NCBI GenBank assembly: GCA_024641015.1
Contig: JAHEDU010000035.1
Span: forward strand, 1-37,143
DNA from: Micrococcales bacterium
Lineage (GTDB): Bacteria; Actinomycetota; Actinomycetes; Actinomycetales; Microbacteriaceae
DNA: 37,143 nt
Direction: 5' to 3'
The translations under genes were made by a program, and so were the position numbers. This document shows, piece by piece, positions 24,286 to 31,817 of the stretch (positions within the stretch are counted from its first letter, which is position 1; the number at the start of each line of letters is the position of its first letter). Below the pieces are notes generated by a model that ran no database searches, was not told the origin of the DNA, and was given only the letters and a program-made list of their open reading frames with translations.

Positions 24286-25653
24286 TTACGCGGTGCGGAT
24301 CAGCTTCTTGTTGACAAACTCGTCGAAACCGAACTTGCCCAGTTCACGACCGAAGCCCGACTTCTTAATTCCACCGAACGGAAGGTCGACGTGCGAGTCG
24401 GTGTTCTCGTTGATGTAGACCATCCCCGATTCGAGGCGGTCGGCAACGTAACGCGTTTCCGCCGGGTCCGCGCCAAACACCGCCGCGGACAATCCGAACT
24501 CGGACCCGTTCGCGAGAGCAATCGCCGCGTCCTTGTCCGCCACGCGATACACGACGGCAACGGGACCGAACAGCTCTTCGTGGAACGCGCGCATGTCGGG
24601 CGTGACGTTGGCGAGAAGGGTCGGTTCCATGAACGCCCCGACCTTACCGATGCGGTGACCGCCAGTGACGAGCGTGGCGCCCTTGGCGACAGCGTCCTCG
24701 ACCTGTTCAAGAAGTTCGGTGACGGCACCCGTCGACGACAACGGCCCGAGGTTCGTTTCGGGGTCGAGCGGGTCGCCAGCGACGTACGACTGCAGCTTGG
24801 CCGCAAACGCCTCGACGAATCGGTCATAGACGGAATCGACGACGATGAAACGCTTGGCAGCGGTGCAGGCCTGGCCCGCGTTGCTCATGCGACCAGACGC
24901 GGCTGCCGCGGCGGTGTCGTCAAGATTCACGTCGTCCAAAACGATGAACGGGTCGCTTCCGCCCAGTTCGAGAACGACCTTCTTCAGCGAACGACCGGCA
25001 GATGCGGCAACGGCAGCCCCGGCCTTCTCCGACCCAGTCAGGGAAACACCCTGAACACGCGGATCCGCGATGATCCCGTCGACGTCCTTCGAATCGACGA
25101 AAAGGTTGATGTACGCGCCCTCCGGCAAACCGGCGTCACGGAAAATCTGTTCCTGCGCGAGCGCGGATTCGGGGCAATTGCTGGCGTGCTTCAGCAGAAT
25201 AGTGTTTCCCAGCAGAAGGTTCGGTCCAGCGAAACGGGCGACCTGGTAGTACGGGTAGTTCCACGGCATGATCCCGAGAAGGACGCCGAGGGGCGCCGAT
25301 CGGACGATCGCCTGACCACCCGACAGCGGGTGCATGTCCTCATCGACGAGGTATCCCGGTCCGTGTTCGGCATAGAACTTGTAAATCTCGCCCACGAACC
25401 ACGCTTCGCCGCGACCCTGGCGGACGGGCTTGCCCATTTCCCGCGCGATGATTTCGGCGAGCTCCTCTTTGCGCTCGTCGTAAATCGAGGCGACGGTCGC
25501 CAGAACCTTGGCGCGGTCCGCGACGGACCACTCGCGCCACTCGAGGTGCGCAGCGTGAGCTCGGGTGATTGCCGACTCAATTTCGGCGGGAGTTGCGCTG
25601 GCGAATTCACGTTCGACGGCGCCGGTTGCGGGGTTGGTAATTGCGTATGCCAT
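24286..25653 (-). CDS. NAD(P)+-dependent succinate-semialdehyde/amino-aldehyde dehydrogenase
   Basis: 455 residues, aldehyde dehydrogenase superfamily closest in pattern to GabD1-type succinate-semialdehyde dehydrogenases. Motifs: GIMPWNYPYYQVARF, LKHASNCP, the general-base Glu in LELGGSDPFIV (about residue 226), catalytic Cys in NAGQACTAAKRF (about 260), EELFGPVAVV and PFGGIKKSGFGRELG. In this setting it could oxidise gamma-glutamyl-amino-aldehydes (PuuC role) or succinate semialdehyde from GABA; the sequence does not decide. Divergent from the GntR regulator across 107 nt containing a probable operator, so likely a member of the same regulon. AGGGG directly precedes the ATG. Confidence 0.88.
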   Translation of the reverse strand: MAYAITNPATGAVEREFASATPAEIESAITRAHAAHLEWREWSVADRAKVLATVASIYDERKEELAEIIAREMGKPVRQGRGEAWFVGEIYKFYAEHGPGYLVDEDMHPLSGGQAIVRSAPLGVLLGIMPWNYPYYQVARFAGPNLLLGNTILLKHASNCPESALAQEQIFRDAGLPEGAYINLFVDSKDVDGIIADPRVQGVSLTGSEKAGAAVAASAGRSLKKVVLELGGSDPFIVLDDVNLDDTAAAAASGRMSNAGQACTAAKRFIVVDSVYDRFVEAFAAKLQSYVAGDPLDPETNLGPLSSTGAVTELLEQVEDAVAKGATLVTGGHRIGKVGAFMEPTLLANVTPDMRAFHEELFGPVAVVYRVADKDAAIALANGSEFGLSAAVFGADPAETRYVADRLESGMVYINENTDSHVDLPFGGIKKSGFGRELGKFGFDEFVNKKLIRTA

Positions 25654-25680
25654 ACCCCTATTGTGCTACTCGTTCGGGTC

Positions 25681-25691
25681 TAAATGATTTA
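25681..25691. promoter_or_regulatory. Candidate GntR operator between aldehyde dehydrogenase and gntR
   Basis: TAAATGATTTA is an 11-bp palindrome (one central unpaired base). Its complement, TAAATCATTTA, matches TAAATCATCTA in the P450/permease intergenic region in 10 of 11 positions. It lies where the -35 elements of the divergent genes would be. Confidence 0.55.
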
Positions 25692-25706
25692 CTTGTGAAG
25701 GTTTTT

Positions 25707-25727
25707 TAGTATCGTGAACGCAACGAT
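25707..25727 (+). promoter_or_regulatory. gntR promoter -10 with adjoining inverted repeat
   Basis: TAGTAT (25707-25712) is the likely -10 of the GntR-family gene, the same hexamer as in the P450 promoter. It overlaps an inverted repeat ATCGT-N7-ACGAT (25711-25727), possibly a second autoregulatory site. Confidence 0.4.
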
Positions 25728-25760
25728 TCGTCGAGTCGTCCGAACACAAGTCGGGGTGTC

Positions 25761-26516
25761 ATGGGTCAGCTCTCGGGAGTGCAGTCACAGGTCTTCAGGC
25801 CTCTTCCCGACGTGCTTCGATCCGAGGCCATCGTCGAGCGGCTCACGACGGCGATCACGCTCGGGCTACTTCGCCAGGGCGAACAGCTTCCCGTCGAAAA
25901 CCAGCTCACGGCAATGTTCGGGGTTGCCACAGCCACCGTGCGTGACGCCCTGCAGTCGCTTCGCGACCAGGGGATCATCGAAACGCGTCGCGGGCGAAGC
26001 GGTGGAACGTTCATCGTCGGAACGCCCGAGTCGAACTCCGCCGCTCTCGAGAAGCGACTTGTCGGACTGTCGATGGCAGAACTTCGTGACCTGTCTGACG
26101 AACAGGCGTCGAACGGGATGGCCGCGGTTCGGCTCGCTGCCGAACGGTCGTCGACTCGCGACATCGAACGCCTCGAATCCATCGCGTCTCTCGTCGCAAC
26201 CGCGGATTCAGCCGCGGCGTGTGTTCGCGCCGATTCCCGCTTCCACATCGAGATTGCCGTGCTCGCTCAGTCGGAAAGACTGATGCAGACCGAAATGCGT
26301 CTTCTCAGCGAATCCGTCGAAATCCTGTGGTCCGTTCTCGACTGGAAGGCCGATCGCGAGTGGGCCGCAGCAGACCACCTCGCCATCGTGAAGGCTCTGC
26401 GCGATGGCGACATCGACGCCGCTCAAAGCGCGGTTCGAGATCACGTCTCTCGCAACACCTACCGACTGGTCGAGCACCGCCTCGATGCGATGTACCCAAC
26501 GGGAGGCGCGCGATGA
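25761..26516 (+). CDS. GntR-family (FadR subfamily) transcriptional regulator
   Basis: 251 residues. Winged helix-turn-helix at about residues 20-90: LTTAITLGLLRQGEQLPVENQLTAMFGVATATVRDALQSLRDQGIIETRRGRSGGTFI, with the GntR pattern of LPxE and RxGxxGGTF. The C-terminal all-helical FCD domain (about 105-240) binds a small ligand, with DSRFH and DH-IVKALRDGD-DAA metal/ligand-site type motifs. Start ATG at 25761, GGGGTG upstream. Stop overlaps the ATG of the Cache-domain gene (ATGA). It probably controls the divergent aldehyde dehydrogenase, itself and the P450 and permease operons through the shared TAAATCATYTA site. Mycobacterial cyclic-amine P450 loci also have a GntR regulator. Confidence 0.9.
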   Translation: MGQLSGVQSQVFRPLPDVLRSEAIVERLTTAITLGLLRQGEQLPVENQLTAMFGVATATVRDALQSLRDQGIIETRRGRSGGTFIVGTPESNSAALEKRLVGLSMAELRDLSDEQASNGMAAVRLAAERSSTRDIERLESIASLVATADSAAACVRADSRFHIEIAVLAQSERLMQTEMRLLSESVEILWSVLDWKADREWAAADHLAIVKALRDGDIDAAQSAVRDHVSRNTYRLVEHRLDAMYPTGGAR

Positions 26517-27232
26517 CTGTTTCCGCGAAGGCACTCGCGACGACCGCTGCCGAACTGTCGACCTGGTTCGTCGAAATGTACGCCGACCTCACCGCTCTTG
26601 CCGAGAACACCGAAAAGGGCGTCTCGCGTGCGCGGGGGAAGCGACCGACACTTGCCGAGCGCGACCTCAAGGCCGTTCAGCCCGCGGCCGAAACGTTCCT
26701 CGGAAAGCACGTCACCCCCGAGGCCGCCGGAATCATCATCCGTCCCGGCGTCGTCGGCGACGAAGGCGACATCGAATGGTGGAAGCGCGGCGAGGACGGA
26801 TCGACCGCACGGGTTCTGTTCACGCTGACCCCACAAACCGCGGGCTTTTACGATTTCGAAACGCTTGAGTGGTTCCGAAATGTCATCGAAACGGGTCGCC
26901 CGACCCTGACGGGTCCGTATCTCGACTACGCCGGAATGGACCAGTACATCCTGACCATGACCGTGCCGTTCCGACTGGACGGCACCATCATCGGCGCTGC
27001 CGGGTGCGACATCGAACTGGCTGCTCTCGAATCTGCGTTGATGCCGATGCTTCGCCGCCTCGACGTCGACGCAGCTCTCGTGTCACAGCACGGACGAATC
27101 GTCCTAGGGAATTCCGGTCGATTCCTGGTCGGAAACCGCGTCGGGGAACTGCCGACGGGCGGAGTCAGCGTCGATTTACCGATTCACGAACTCGGGCTCA
27201 CGCTGGTCGCTGCACCGCGCGAACGTTTCTAG
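26513..27232 (+). CDS. Soluble Cache-domain (small-molecule-sensing) protein
   Basis: 239 residues, start ATG overlapping the gntR stop by 4 nt. The middle part has the extracellular-sensor Cache/PDC pattern: FYDFETLEWFRNVIETGRPTLTGPYLDYAGMDQYILTMTVPF, then DGTIIGAAGCDIELAALE. The preceding helical part (SAKALATTAAELSTWFVEM) is not a signal peptide or TM segment, and no output domain such as methyl-accepting, kinase or GGDEF follows. So the protein is probably cytoplasmic and acts as a free ligand-binding partner, perhaps of the co-translated GntR regulator; that partnership is inference. It converges with the hydrolase gene, sharing CTAG at the stops. Confidence 0.7.
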   Translation: MTVSAKALATTAAELSTWFVEMYADLTALAENTEKGVSRARGKRPTLAERDLKAVQPAAETFLGKHVTPEAAGIIIRPGVVGDEGDIEWWKRGEDGSTARVLFTLTPQTAGFYDFETLEWFRNVIETGRPTLTGPYLDYAGMDQYILTMTVPFRLDGTIIGAAGCDIELAALESALMPMLRRLDVDAALVSQHGRIVLGNSGRFLVGNRVGELPTGGVSVDLPIHELGLTLVAAPRERF

Positions 27233-28017
27233 GCGCGAGCCGCTCGAACTTCGTCGACGAATGCCTTGAACAGTTTGCGGCGGTCGCTCGCTGAACCATC
27301 GTCGTCCTCGGGGTGCCATTGAACGCCGACCACCCAACGAGCTGAGGGCAGTTCTGTGCCCTCGACGATTCCGTCGTCGGCTCGAGCGGTGACCACGAGG
27401 CCGTCGGCGACACGACGGACGGCCTGGTGGTGCCCCGATCGGACCGTGACCGATTCGCGGCCGAGGATTGTGGCAATCTTGCTGCCCGGCTCAAGGTTGA
27501 CGTGCTCATCCTTGAACATCGGGTCCCCCGAACCGCCGCGGTGAAGGTCGTACACCTCGATGTCGGGGATGAGGTCGCCGCCCAACGCCACGTTGAGCAG
27601 CTGCGATCCGCGGCAGATGCACAACATCGGGGCGTCACGGTCGATAGTGGATTTGATGATGTCGATGGAGTAATCGTCGGCGGCACGGGAAACGCCGTAT
27701 TCGTGGTTGACCGGTTCGGTGTGGCCGTAGATGGTTGCGTCAACGTCCCCGCCACCGAGGAAAATGATTCCGTCGCACTGATCGGCGAGCGCCGCGTCCG
27801 ACAGGTCGTCTCGACTCGAATCGAAAAGAACGACCCGTGCTCCCACGTCGTTGAGTTCCTTCAACGCGACACCGGTGAATCGCGCGACGAGTCCCGCGAC
27901 CTCGTCGGTCATCTCGGGGATGTTGAGCGAGACGACGACTCCGACGGTTGGTGCGTCGGCTGGCATCGAGTCGTTTGACGCGGGCAGAACATCGGCGGGG
28001 GTGATGTGGTGAGCCAT
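27229..28017 (-). CDS. Class I glutamine amidotransferase-like gamma-glutamyl hydrolase (PuuD-like)
   Basis: 262 residues, peptidase C26 family. Nucleophile Cys135 in LCICRGSQLLNVALGG and the His in GVQWHPE (about residue 235) mark the catalytic site; GIIFLGGGDVD is the oxyanion region. The family includes PuuD, which hydrolyses gamma-glutamyl-GABA. The start ATG at 28017 has AGGA upstream and follows the substrate-binding-fold gene by 5 nt. Last gene of the P450-ferredoxin-GS operon. Role in releasing glutamate from a gamma-glutamylated product is inferred from family and neighbours. Confidence 0.88.
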   Translation of the reverse strand: MAHHITPADVLPASNDSMPADAPTVGVVVSLNIPEMTDEVAGLVARFTGVALKELNDVGARVVLFDSSRDDLSDAALADQCDGIIFLGGGDVDATIYGHTEPVNHEYGVSRAADDYSIDIIKSTIDRDAPMLCICRGSQLLNVALGGDLIPDIEVYDLHRGGSGDPMFKDEHVNLEPGSKIATILGRESVTVRSGHHQAVRRVADGLVVTARADDGIVEGTELPSARWVVGVQWHPEDDDGSASDRRKLFKAFVDEVRAARA

Positions 28018-28022
28018 GTTTC

Positions 28023-28712
28023 CTAGTCTTCCAGTGGGAACGGCAGGTGGGGCATCCATTTTTCCCACACCGCGCGAAGACGCCCATCAGCGCGCAGTGT
28101 ATCCAGTGCGCGGTTCAGGTCAGCGAGAAGGTCAACGTTTCCCGGCTTGACCCCAATCCCCCACGGGTTGCGGGTCTCGGCGGTGAAGGCGACGTCGAAG
28201 TCGGGGTCGTCTCCCAACGGAATGGTGACAACGTCGTCGTCGACGAACGCGTCGATTTCGCCGCTGCGAAGGGCACGAATCATGTCGCCGAACACATCGT
28301 CGCTCGAAAACTCGACGATTTCGGCTCCGTCAATTGTTCGCGCCACCTTGATGTTCGCACTGTTGGCAATCGCACCAACCTTGTAGCCCTGCATCGACTG
28401 CGCGTCCCTCGCGGGGTCACCCGCACGAACCAAGACCGTCTCGTTGAATATCGCGTACGGTTGCGTGAAATCGACGAGTGCGATGCGTTCGGGAATCATC
28501 CCCTGGCCACACCACACCGCATCGGCGTCACCGGCGCGAACCATCGGGATCATGTTGTCCCAACCGGTAATCACCCATTCGACCTCGCGCCCGATCTCGG
28601 CGGCAACGAGGTCCGCTACCTCGGGTTCGTAACCGGTGCGGTGAATCCCGTCGACGCTTCGGTCGAACAGCGGCGCCGCATCGGTGTCGATGCAGGCCAG
28701 GCGCAGTTTCAT
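28023..28712 (-). CDS. Periplasmic-binding-protein-fold (SBP_bac_3) protein without signal peptide
   Basis: 229 residues with the family-3 solute-binding fold: LACIDTDAAPLF at the N-terminus, GYEPEVADLVAAEIGREVEWV, DADAVWCGQGMIPERIALVDFTQPY (the typical R-ALVDFT-PY segment), GYKVGAIANSAN, LRSGEIDAFVDD, and WGIGVKPGNVDLLADLNRALDTLRADG. No signal peptide, lipobox or TM segment exists at either the ATG at 28712 or in the upstream frame, which is GS sequence. No ABC permease or ATPase gene is near. The ATG overlaps the GS stop by one base (TGATG). It is therefore probably a cytoplasmic binding protein, sensor or enzyme derived from this fold. Confidence 0.8.
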   Translation of the reverse strand: MKLRLACIDTDAAPLFDRSVDGIHRTGYEPEVADLVAAEIGREVEWVITGWDNMIPMVRAGDADAVWCGQGMIPERIALVDFTQPYAIFNETVLVRAGDPARDAQSMQGYKVGAIANSANIKVARTIDGAEIVEFSSDDVFGDMIRALRSGEIDAFVDDDVVTIPLGDDPDFDVAFTAETRNPWGIGVKPGNVDLLADLNRALDTLRADGRLRAVWEKWMPHLPFPLED

Positions 28713-30118
28713 CACGGAACGGTTTCCCAGTACTGGCTGAATTCCCATTCGGTGATGATCCCGCAGTATCGCGCCCATTCGTCGCGCTTCAACTGGATGA
28801 AGATGTCACGCATCTGTTCGGGGAGCGCGCTCTTGAGCATCGCGCTTCCCTCGAATTCGACGATCGCGTCACCCAGCGTCATCGGTGTGACATCGAACTT
28901 CGCAACCTTTGCGCCGTCATCGGTCAGTGGGTCACCCGAATTGATTTTGCGAGTGAGCCCGTCTTCCATCGCCGCGAGAAGTGCCGTGTGCGACAGGTAC
29001 GGGTTCACGCTCGCGTCGGGTTGGCGGTATTCCATGCGCCCGATGGAGGAGATGCGAATCATGCCCGCGCGCGAGTCAAGCCCCCAGGTGGGTGCACTCG
29101 GGGCGAACTGCCCCGCGTCCCAGAATCGCTTGTACGAGTTGACCGTGCTCGCCATGATCATCGTCGAATCGGCGGCGTGGGTCAGCATTCCGCCGACCGC
29201 CCAACGGCCGACCTCGGACAGGTGGATTTCGGTGTTTCCCGGTTCGATGCAGGCGTTGACGCCGTCCTTCCACAACGACAAGTTGTGGTGGCATCCGTTC
29301 CCCATGAGTCCGTTGAACGGCTTCGGCATGAACGACGCCGTGATTCCCAGTTCGCGCGCGACCTGCTTGCAGACCTGGCGATAGGTGACGAGTCGGTCGG
29401 CCGTCAGTTCGACGCGGTCGTACATCCAGTTGAGCTCGAGCTGTCCGTCGTCCTCGTAGTCGCCTTCGACCATGTCCAGACCGAACGCCGTCGCATAGCG
29501 GATGACCTTCTTGAAGATTTCGCGCGAGCGCTCGAGGTTCTCGACCTGGTACGCCGGGCTAGCGCCGTCCTTCTTGATGACTTCGAGACCGGGACCCGAC
29601 CACGTCATCTCGGGTTCGGTGCCGCTTCGCACCTCGTATCCCGTTCGTTCGGTGAATTCCTTGTGTGCGCGCATGAGCAGTCCGCGCGAATCCGTCTCGA
29701 GCGGGCGTCCACCGACGCCGGCGAAGTGCGGTGGTTCGTATGCGCGACACAGCACGCGCGCGATCGAGTTGTCCCACGGCAACACGACGAACGTCTCGGG
29801 GTCGGGCAGGGCGATCATTTCGCGAGCGCCGATTCCGCCACCGATCAGTTCACCCGCGCGGTCCGACTGAAGGTCAGCGACGGCGGTGCGGTGAAGTGCG
29901 ATTCCCTTTTCGAGGTTGCGCTTGATGTGGTGCGCGGGAACCATCTTGGCGACGACCTTGGACCCGATCGTCGGAAGCATGTAATAAATGAACTCGACGC
30001 CGGCCGCGGCGATCTTCTGTTCGAGGTCCTTGACGACCTCAGGTCGCATGTTGGCGGCCTGGTGCTTGTGGAAGGCGTCGTTGTCGGTGAGCGCGCTCAC
30101 CACGATTTCGTGTGCCAT
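28712..30118 (-). CDS. Glutamine-synthetase-like gamma-glutamylamine ligase (PuuA-like)
   Basis: 468 residues of the GS superfamily. Active-site motifs: EVRSGTEPEMTW (first metal-binding strand), EGDYEDDGQLELNW, MPKPFNGLMGNGCHHNLSLW (glutamate/ATP loop; GS has NGSGMH), NSYKRFWDAGQFAPSAPTWGLDSRAGMIRIS and RMEYRQPDASVNPYL. The adenylylation-tyrosine tail of housekeeping GlnA is absent, and the C-terminal end is of the type seen in GlnA3/PuuA. Such enzymes attach glutamate through its gamma-carboxyl to polyamines or monoamines. The ATG at 30118 is preferred: AAAGGAG stands 8 nt upstream. The gene overlaps the binding-protein gene. The exact amine is not predictable. Confidence 0.9.
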   Translation of the reverse strand: MAHEIVVSALTDNDAFHKHQAANMRPEVVKDLEQKIAAAGVEFIYYMLPTIGSKVVAKMVPAHHIKRNLEKGIALHRTAVADLQSDRAGELIGGGIGAREMIALPDPETFVVLPWDNSIARVLCRAYEPPHFAGVGGRPLETDSRGLLMRAHKEFTERTGYEVRSGTEPEMTWSGPGLEVIKKDGASPAYQVENLERSREIFKKVIRYATAFGLDMVEGDYEDDGQLELNWMYDRVELTADRLVTYRQVCKQVARELGITASFMPKPFNGLMGNGCHHNLSLWKDGVNACIEPGNTEIHLSEVGRWAVGGMLTHAADSTMIMASTVNSYKRFWDAGQFAPSAPTWGLDSRAGMIRISSIGRMEYRQPDASVNPYLSHTALLAAMEDGLTRKINSGDPLTDDGAKVAKFDVTPMTLGDAIVEFEGSAMLKSALPEQMRDIFIQLKRDEWARYCGIITEWEFSQYWETVP

Positions 30119-30156
30119 GGTTCGGACTCCTTTGTCCTCGGTGGTTGTGGGTTGGG

Positions 30157-30345
30157 TCAGTCTTTGATGAAAATCGCCTGAAGCGGGCAGACGTCCGCCG
30201 CTTCTTCGACGTCGTTGCGAAGCGATTCGTCGGCGTGCTCCTCGTACTGCAGCACGCCCTGCTCGTCGAGGCGGAAGATGGTCGGCGCCGAGAAGGTGCA
30301 CTGACCGTGGTTGTCGCACTTGGCGCGATCTACATATACCTGCAT
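30157..30345 (-). CDS. [3Fe-4S]-type ferredoxin of a P450 system
   Basis: 62 residues. Cluster ligands: Cys10-x2-His13-x2-Cys16 and Cys53-Pro. The HIS replacing the second Cys of the usual CxxCxxC motif is typical of small actinobacterial ferredoxins that serve cytochrome P450s, often with a [3Fe-4S] cluster. The ATG has GGAGAAAG upstream and lies 24 nt after the P450 stop. It would carry electrons from a reductase (not in the window) to the P450. Confidence 0.9.
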   Translation of the reverse strand: MQVYVDRAKCDNHGQCTFSAPTIFRLDEQGVLQYEEHADESLRNDVEEAADVCPLQAIFIKD

Positions 30346-30369
30346 GGTTCTTTCTCCTGGTGGGTTGGG

Positions 30370-31563
30370 TTAGCGCTTGTCGAAAGCGATGGGAAGTTTG
30401 ACGGGACCGGTGTTGCCCGAGTCAGGCAGCCACTCGTCGGCACCGTTGATGCGCATGTTGGTCATGCGTTGTGACAGAACCTTGAGTGCGATGGTCATGT
30501 CGGCACGAGCAACGAAGTGTCCGAGGCAGTGGTGCATGCCGCCGCCGAACCCGTAGTGCGGTGCACGCTCGGCGGTGATGTCGATTTCGGGGTTCGGGTA
30601 CGCCTCGGGGTCCGTTCCGCTGACCTGCGTGAAGAAGTGGACCGTCGTTCCCGCATCAACGTGCAGGTCCTCGTAGTCGAAGTCGACGACCGCTTCGCGC
30701 GTCACCCACGTGGTGGTCGGGTTGGTGCGCATGACCTCTTCGACCGCCGCGCGGGCGAGTTCGGGGTTCTTCGCGAGAAGTTCCCACTGGTCGAGGTTGT
30801 GAAGGTACGACATCATCCCCAGCCCTAGTTGGTTACGAGTCGTGTCCATTCCGCCGAAGATCAGCAGGCACAGTGCGTTGCGCAGTTCGGAATCGCTCAA
30901 CGTGTCGCCGTCAGCGTTCGCCTGCACCAGCTTGGTGACGAGGTCGTCCCCCGGGTTCGCCTGGCGGTCGGCGATGAGGTTTTCGGCGTAACCGTAGAGT
31001 TCCTGCAGCGCGTCTTCGACGACCCCGAGGTCCTGCTTCAAGGTGACACCGAGCGCCAGACCGATTGTCGAAGCAAGACGGGCGATGGTCGGCCACTCGG
31101 TTTCGGGGATTCCGAGAAGGATGCACAGAACCCGGGTCGCGTACGGTTCCGCGAAGTCGTTGACGTACTCGAATTCGCCCTTGTCGAGCACACCGTCGAT
31201 GAGTTCGATGGCGAGTTCCTCGAATCGCGGAAGGTACGGCTCGATGTGGCGGGGCGAGAATGCCGGGTTCAGAAGTCGGCGGATGCGGTGGTGGTCGTCG
31301 CCCTCGAGGACGAGCAGGCACTTGGTCCACCAGTCATAAAAGAGTCCCGAGTGGACACCGTTGTGGTCGGGCCACTTGCCGCTGCCCTGGGACAGGCGTG
31401 GATCCTTGAGGAGCTTGGACACATATTCATATCGAAGAATCGCGAACCCGTAGTTCGTCTTGGCATACCAATGCTGCGAGCGGGCGTTGCGCACGGCCTC
31501 GGAGTGCATCGCGAACGCGGGGTCCGAGATGTCCAGGTAGGGAACGGCGATGTCGGTTGGCAT
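30370..31563 (-). CDS. Cytochrome P450 (soluble bacterial class)
   Basis: 397 residues. Heme-binding loop FGGGMHHCLGHFVA with Cys346 as thiolate ligand; the K-helix ExxR in EEVMRT (Glu276, Arg279); I-helix GGMDTTRNQ at about 237-245 replacing the usual AGxxTT. Start ATG at 31563 has GAGG 9 nt upstream and a 17-nt-spaced promoter. First gene of a five-gene operon with ferredoxin, GS-like, binding-fold and gamma-glutamyl hydrolase genes. P450 plus ferredoxin plus GS-like genes with a GntR regulator are known at mycobacterial piperidine/pyrrolidine/morpholine loci (CYP151), where the P450 opens or hydroxylates the amine ring. That activity here is inference, not seen. Confidence 0.9.
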   Translation of the reverse strand: MPTDIAVPYLDISDPAFAMHSEAVRNARSQHWYAKTNYGFAILRYEYVSKLLKDPRLSQGSGKWPDHNGVHSGLFYDWWTKCLLVLEGDDHHRIRRLLNPAFSPRHIEPYLPRFEELAIELIDGVLDKGEFEYVNDFAEPYATRVLCILLGIPETEWPTIARLASTIGLALGVTLKQDLGVVEDALQELYGYAENLIADRQANPGDDLVTKLVQANADGDTLSDSELRNALCLLIFGGMDTTRNQLGLGMMSYLHNLDQWELLAKNPELARAAVEEVMRTNPTTTWVTREAVVDFDYEDLHVDAGTTVHFFTQVSGTDPEAYPNPEIDITAERAPHYGFGGGMHHCLGHFVARADMTIALKVLSQRMTNMRINGADEWLPDSGNTGPVKLPIAFDKR

Positions 31564-31615
31564 GTGGCGAACCTCGTTGTTCGGGGGCGTTGGCCCGTTG
31601 GTGGTGTTGAACTGG

Positions 31616-31644
31616 ATACTACGCTTTGATTCTAAATACTGCAA
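31616..31644 (-). promoter_or_regulatory. P450 operon promoter
   Basis: Minus strand TTGCAG (31639-31644), 17 nt, TAGTAT (31616-31621). It gives a 5' leader of about 45 nt containing GAGG before the ATG. A TAAAT half-site (31633-31637) is in the spacer. Confidence 0.65.
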
Positions 31645-31704
31645 TAGTGATGTTTTTACCACACAAACCCGTGAGCGCGCCCGACACGCCAATCAAATTC
31701 TCGC

Positions 31705-31719
31705 GATAAATCATCTATC
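31705..31719. promoter_or_regulatory. Candidate GntR operator between P450 and permease
   Basis: GATAAATCATCTATC is an imperfect 15-bp palindrome (GATA-n-AT-n-AT-n-TATC). Its core TAAATCATCTA (31707-31717) matches the palindrome in the gabD-like/gntR intergenic region with one mismatch in 11. It is placed just upstream of the permease's likely promoter and of the P450 promoter on the other strand. Confidence 0.6.
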
Positions 31720-31817
31720 AATGAAGCAATAAACGCGCTATCGTTTCACCAGCACAACGAGGTGCAATCCAACGGGCAACCCGCGGACCGGCCTCATCAC
31801 CGTTATGAAAGGTCACC

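Noticed and set aside
24145-25683. Long open frame antisense to the aldehyde dehydrogenase (512 codons)
   Set aside because: Shadow frame from codon bias; sense strand carries all aldehyde dehydrogenase motifs.
28023-28712. Complete ABC amino-acid transporter
   Set aside because: No permease or ATPase gene and no signal peptide, so the binding-fold gene was not called a transporter component.
30119-30319. N-terminal extension of the GS-like gene into the ferredoxin region
   Set aside because: AAAGGAG before the ATG at 30118 and overlap with the ferredoxin gene make the shorter start clear.
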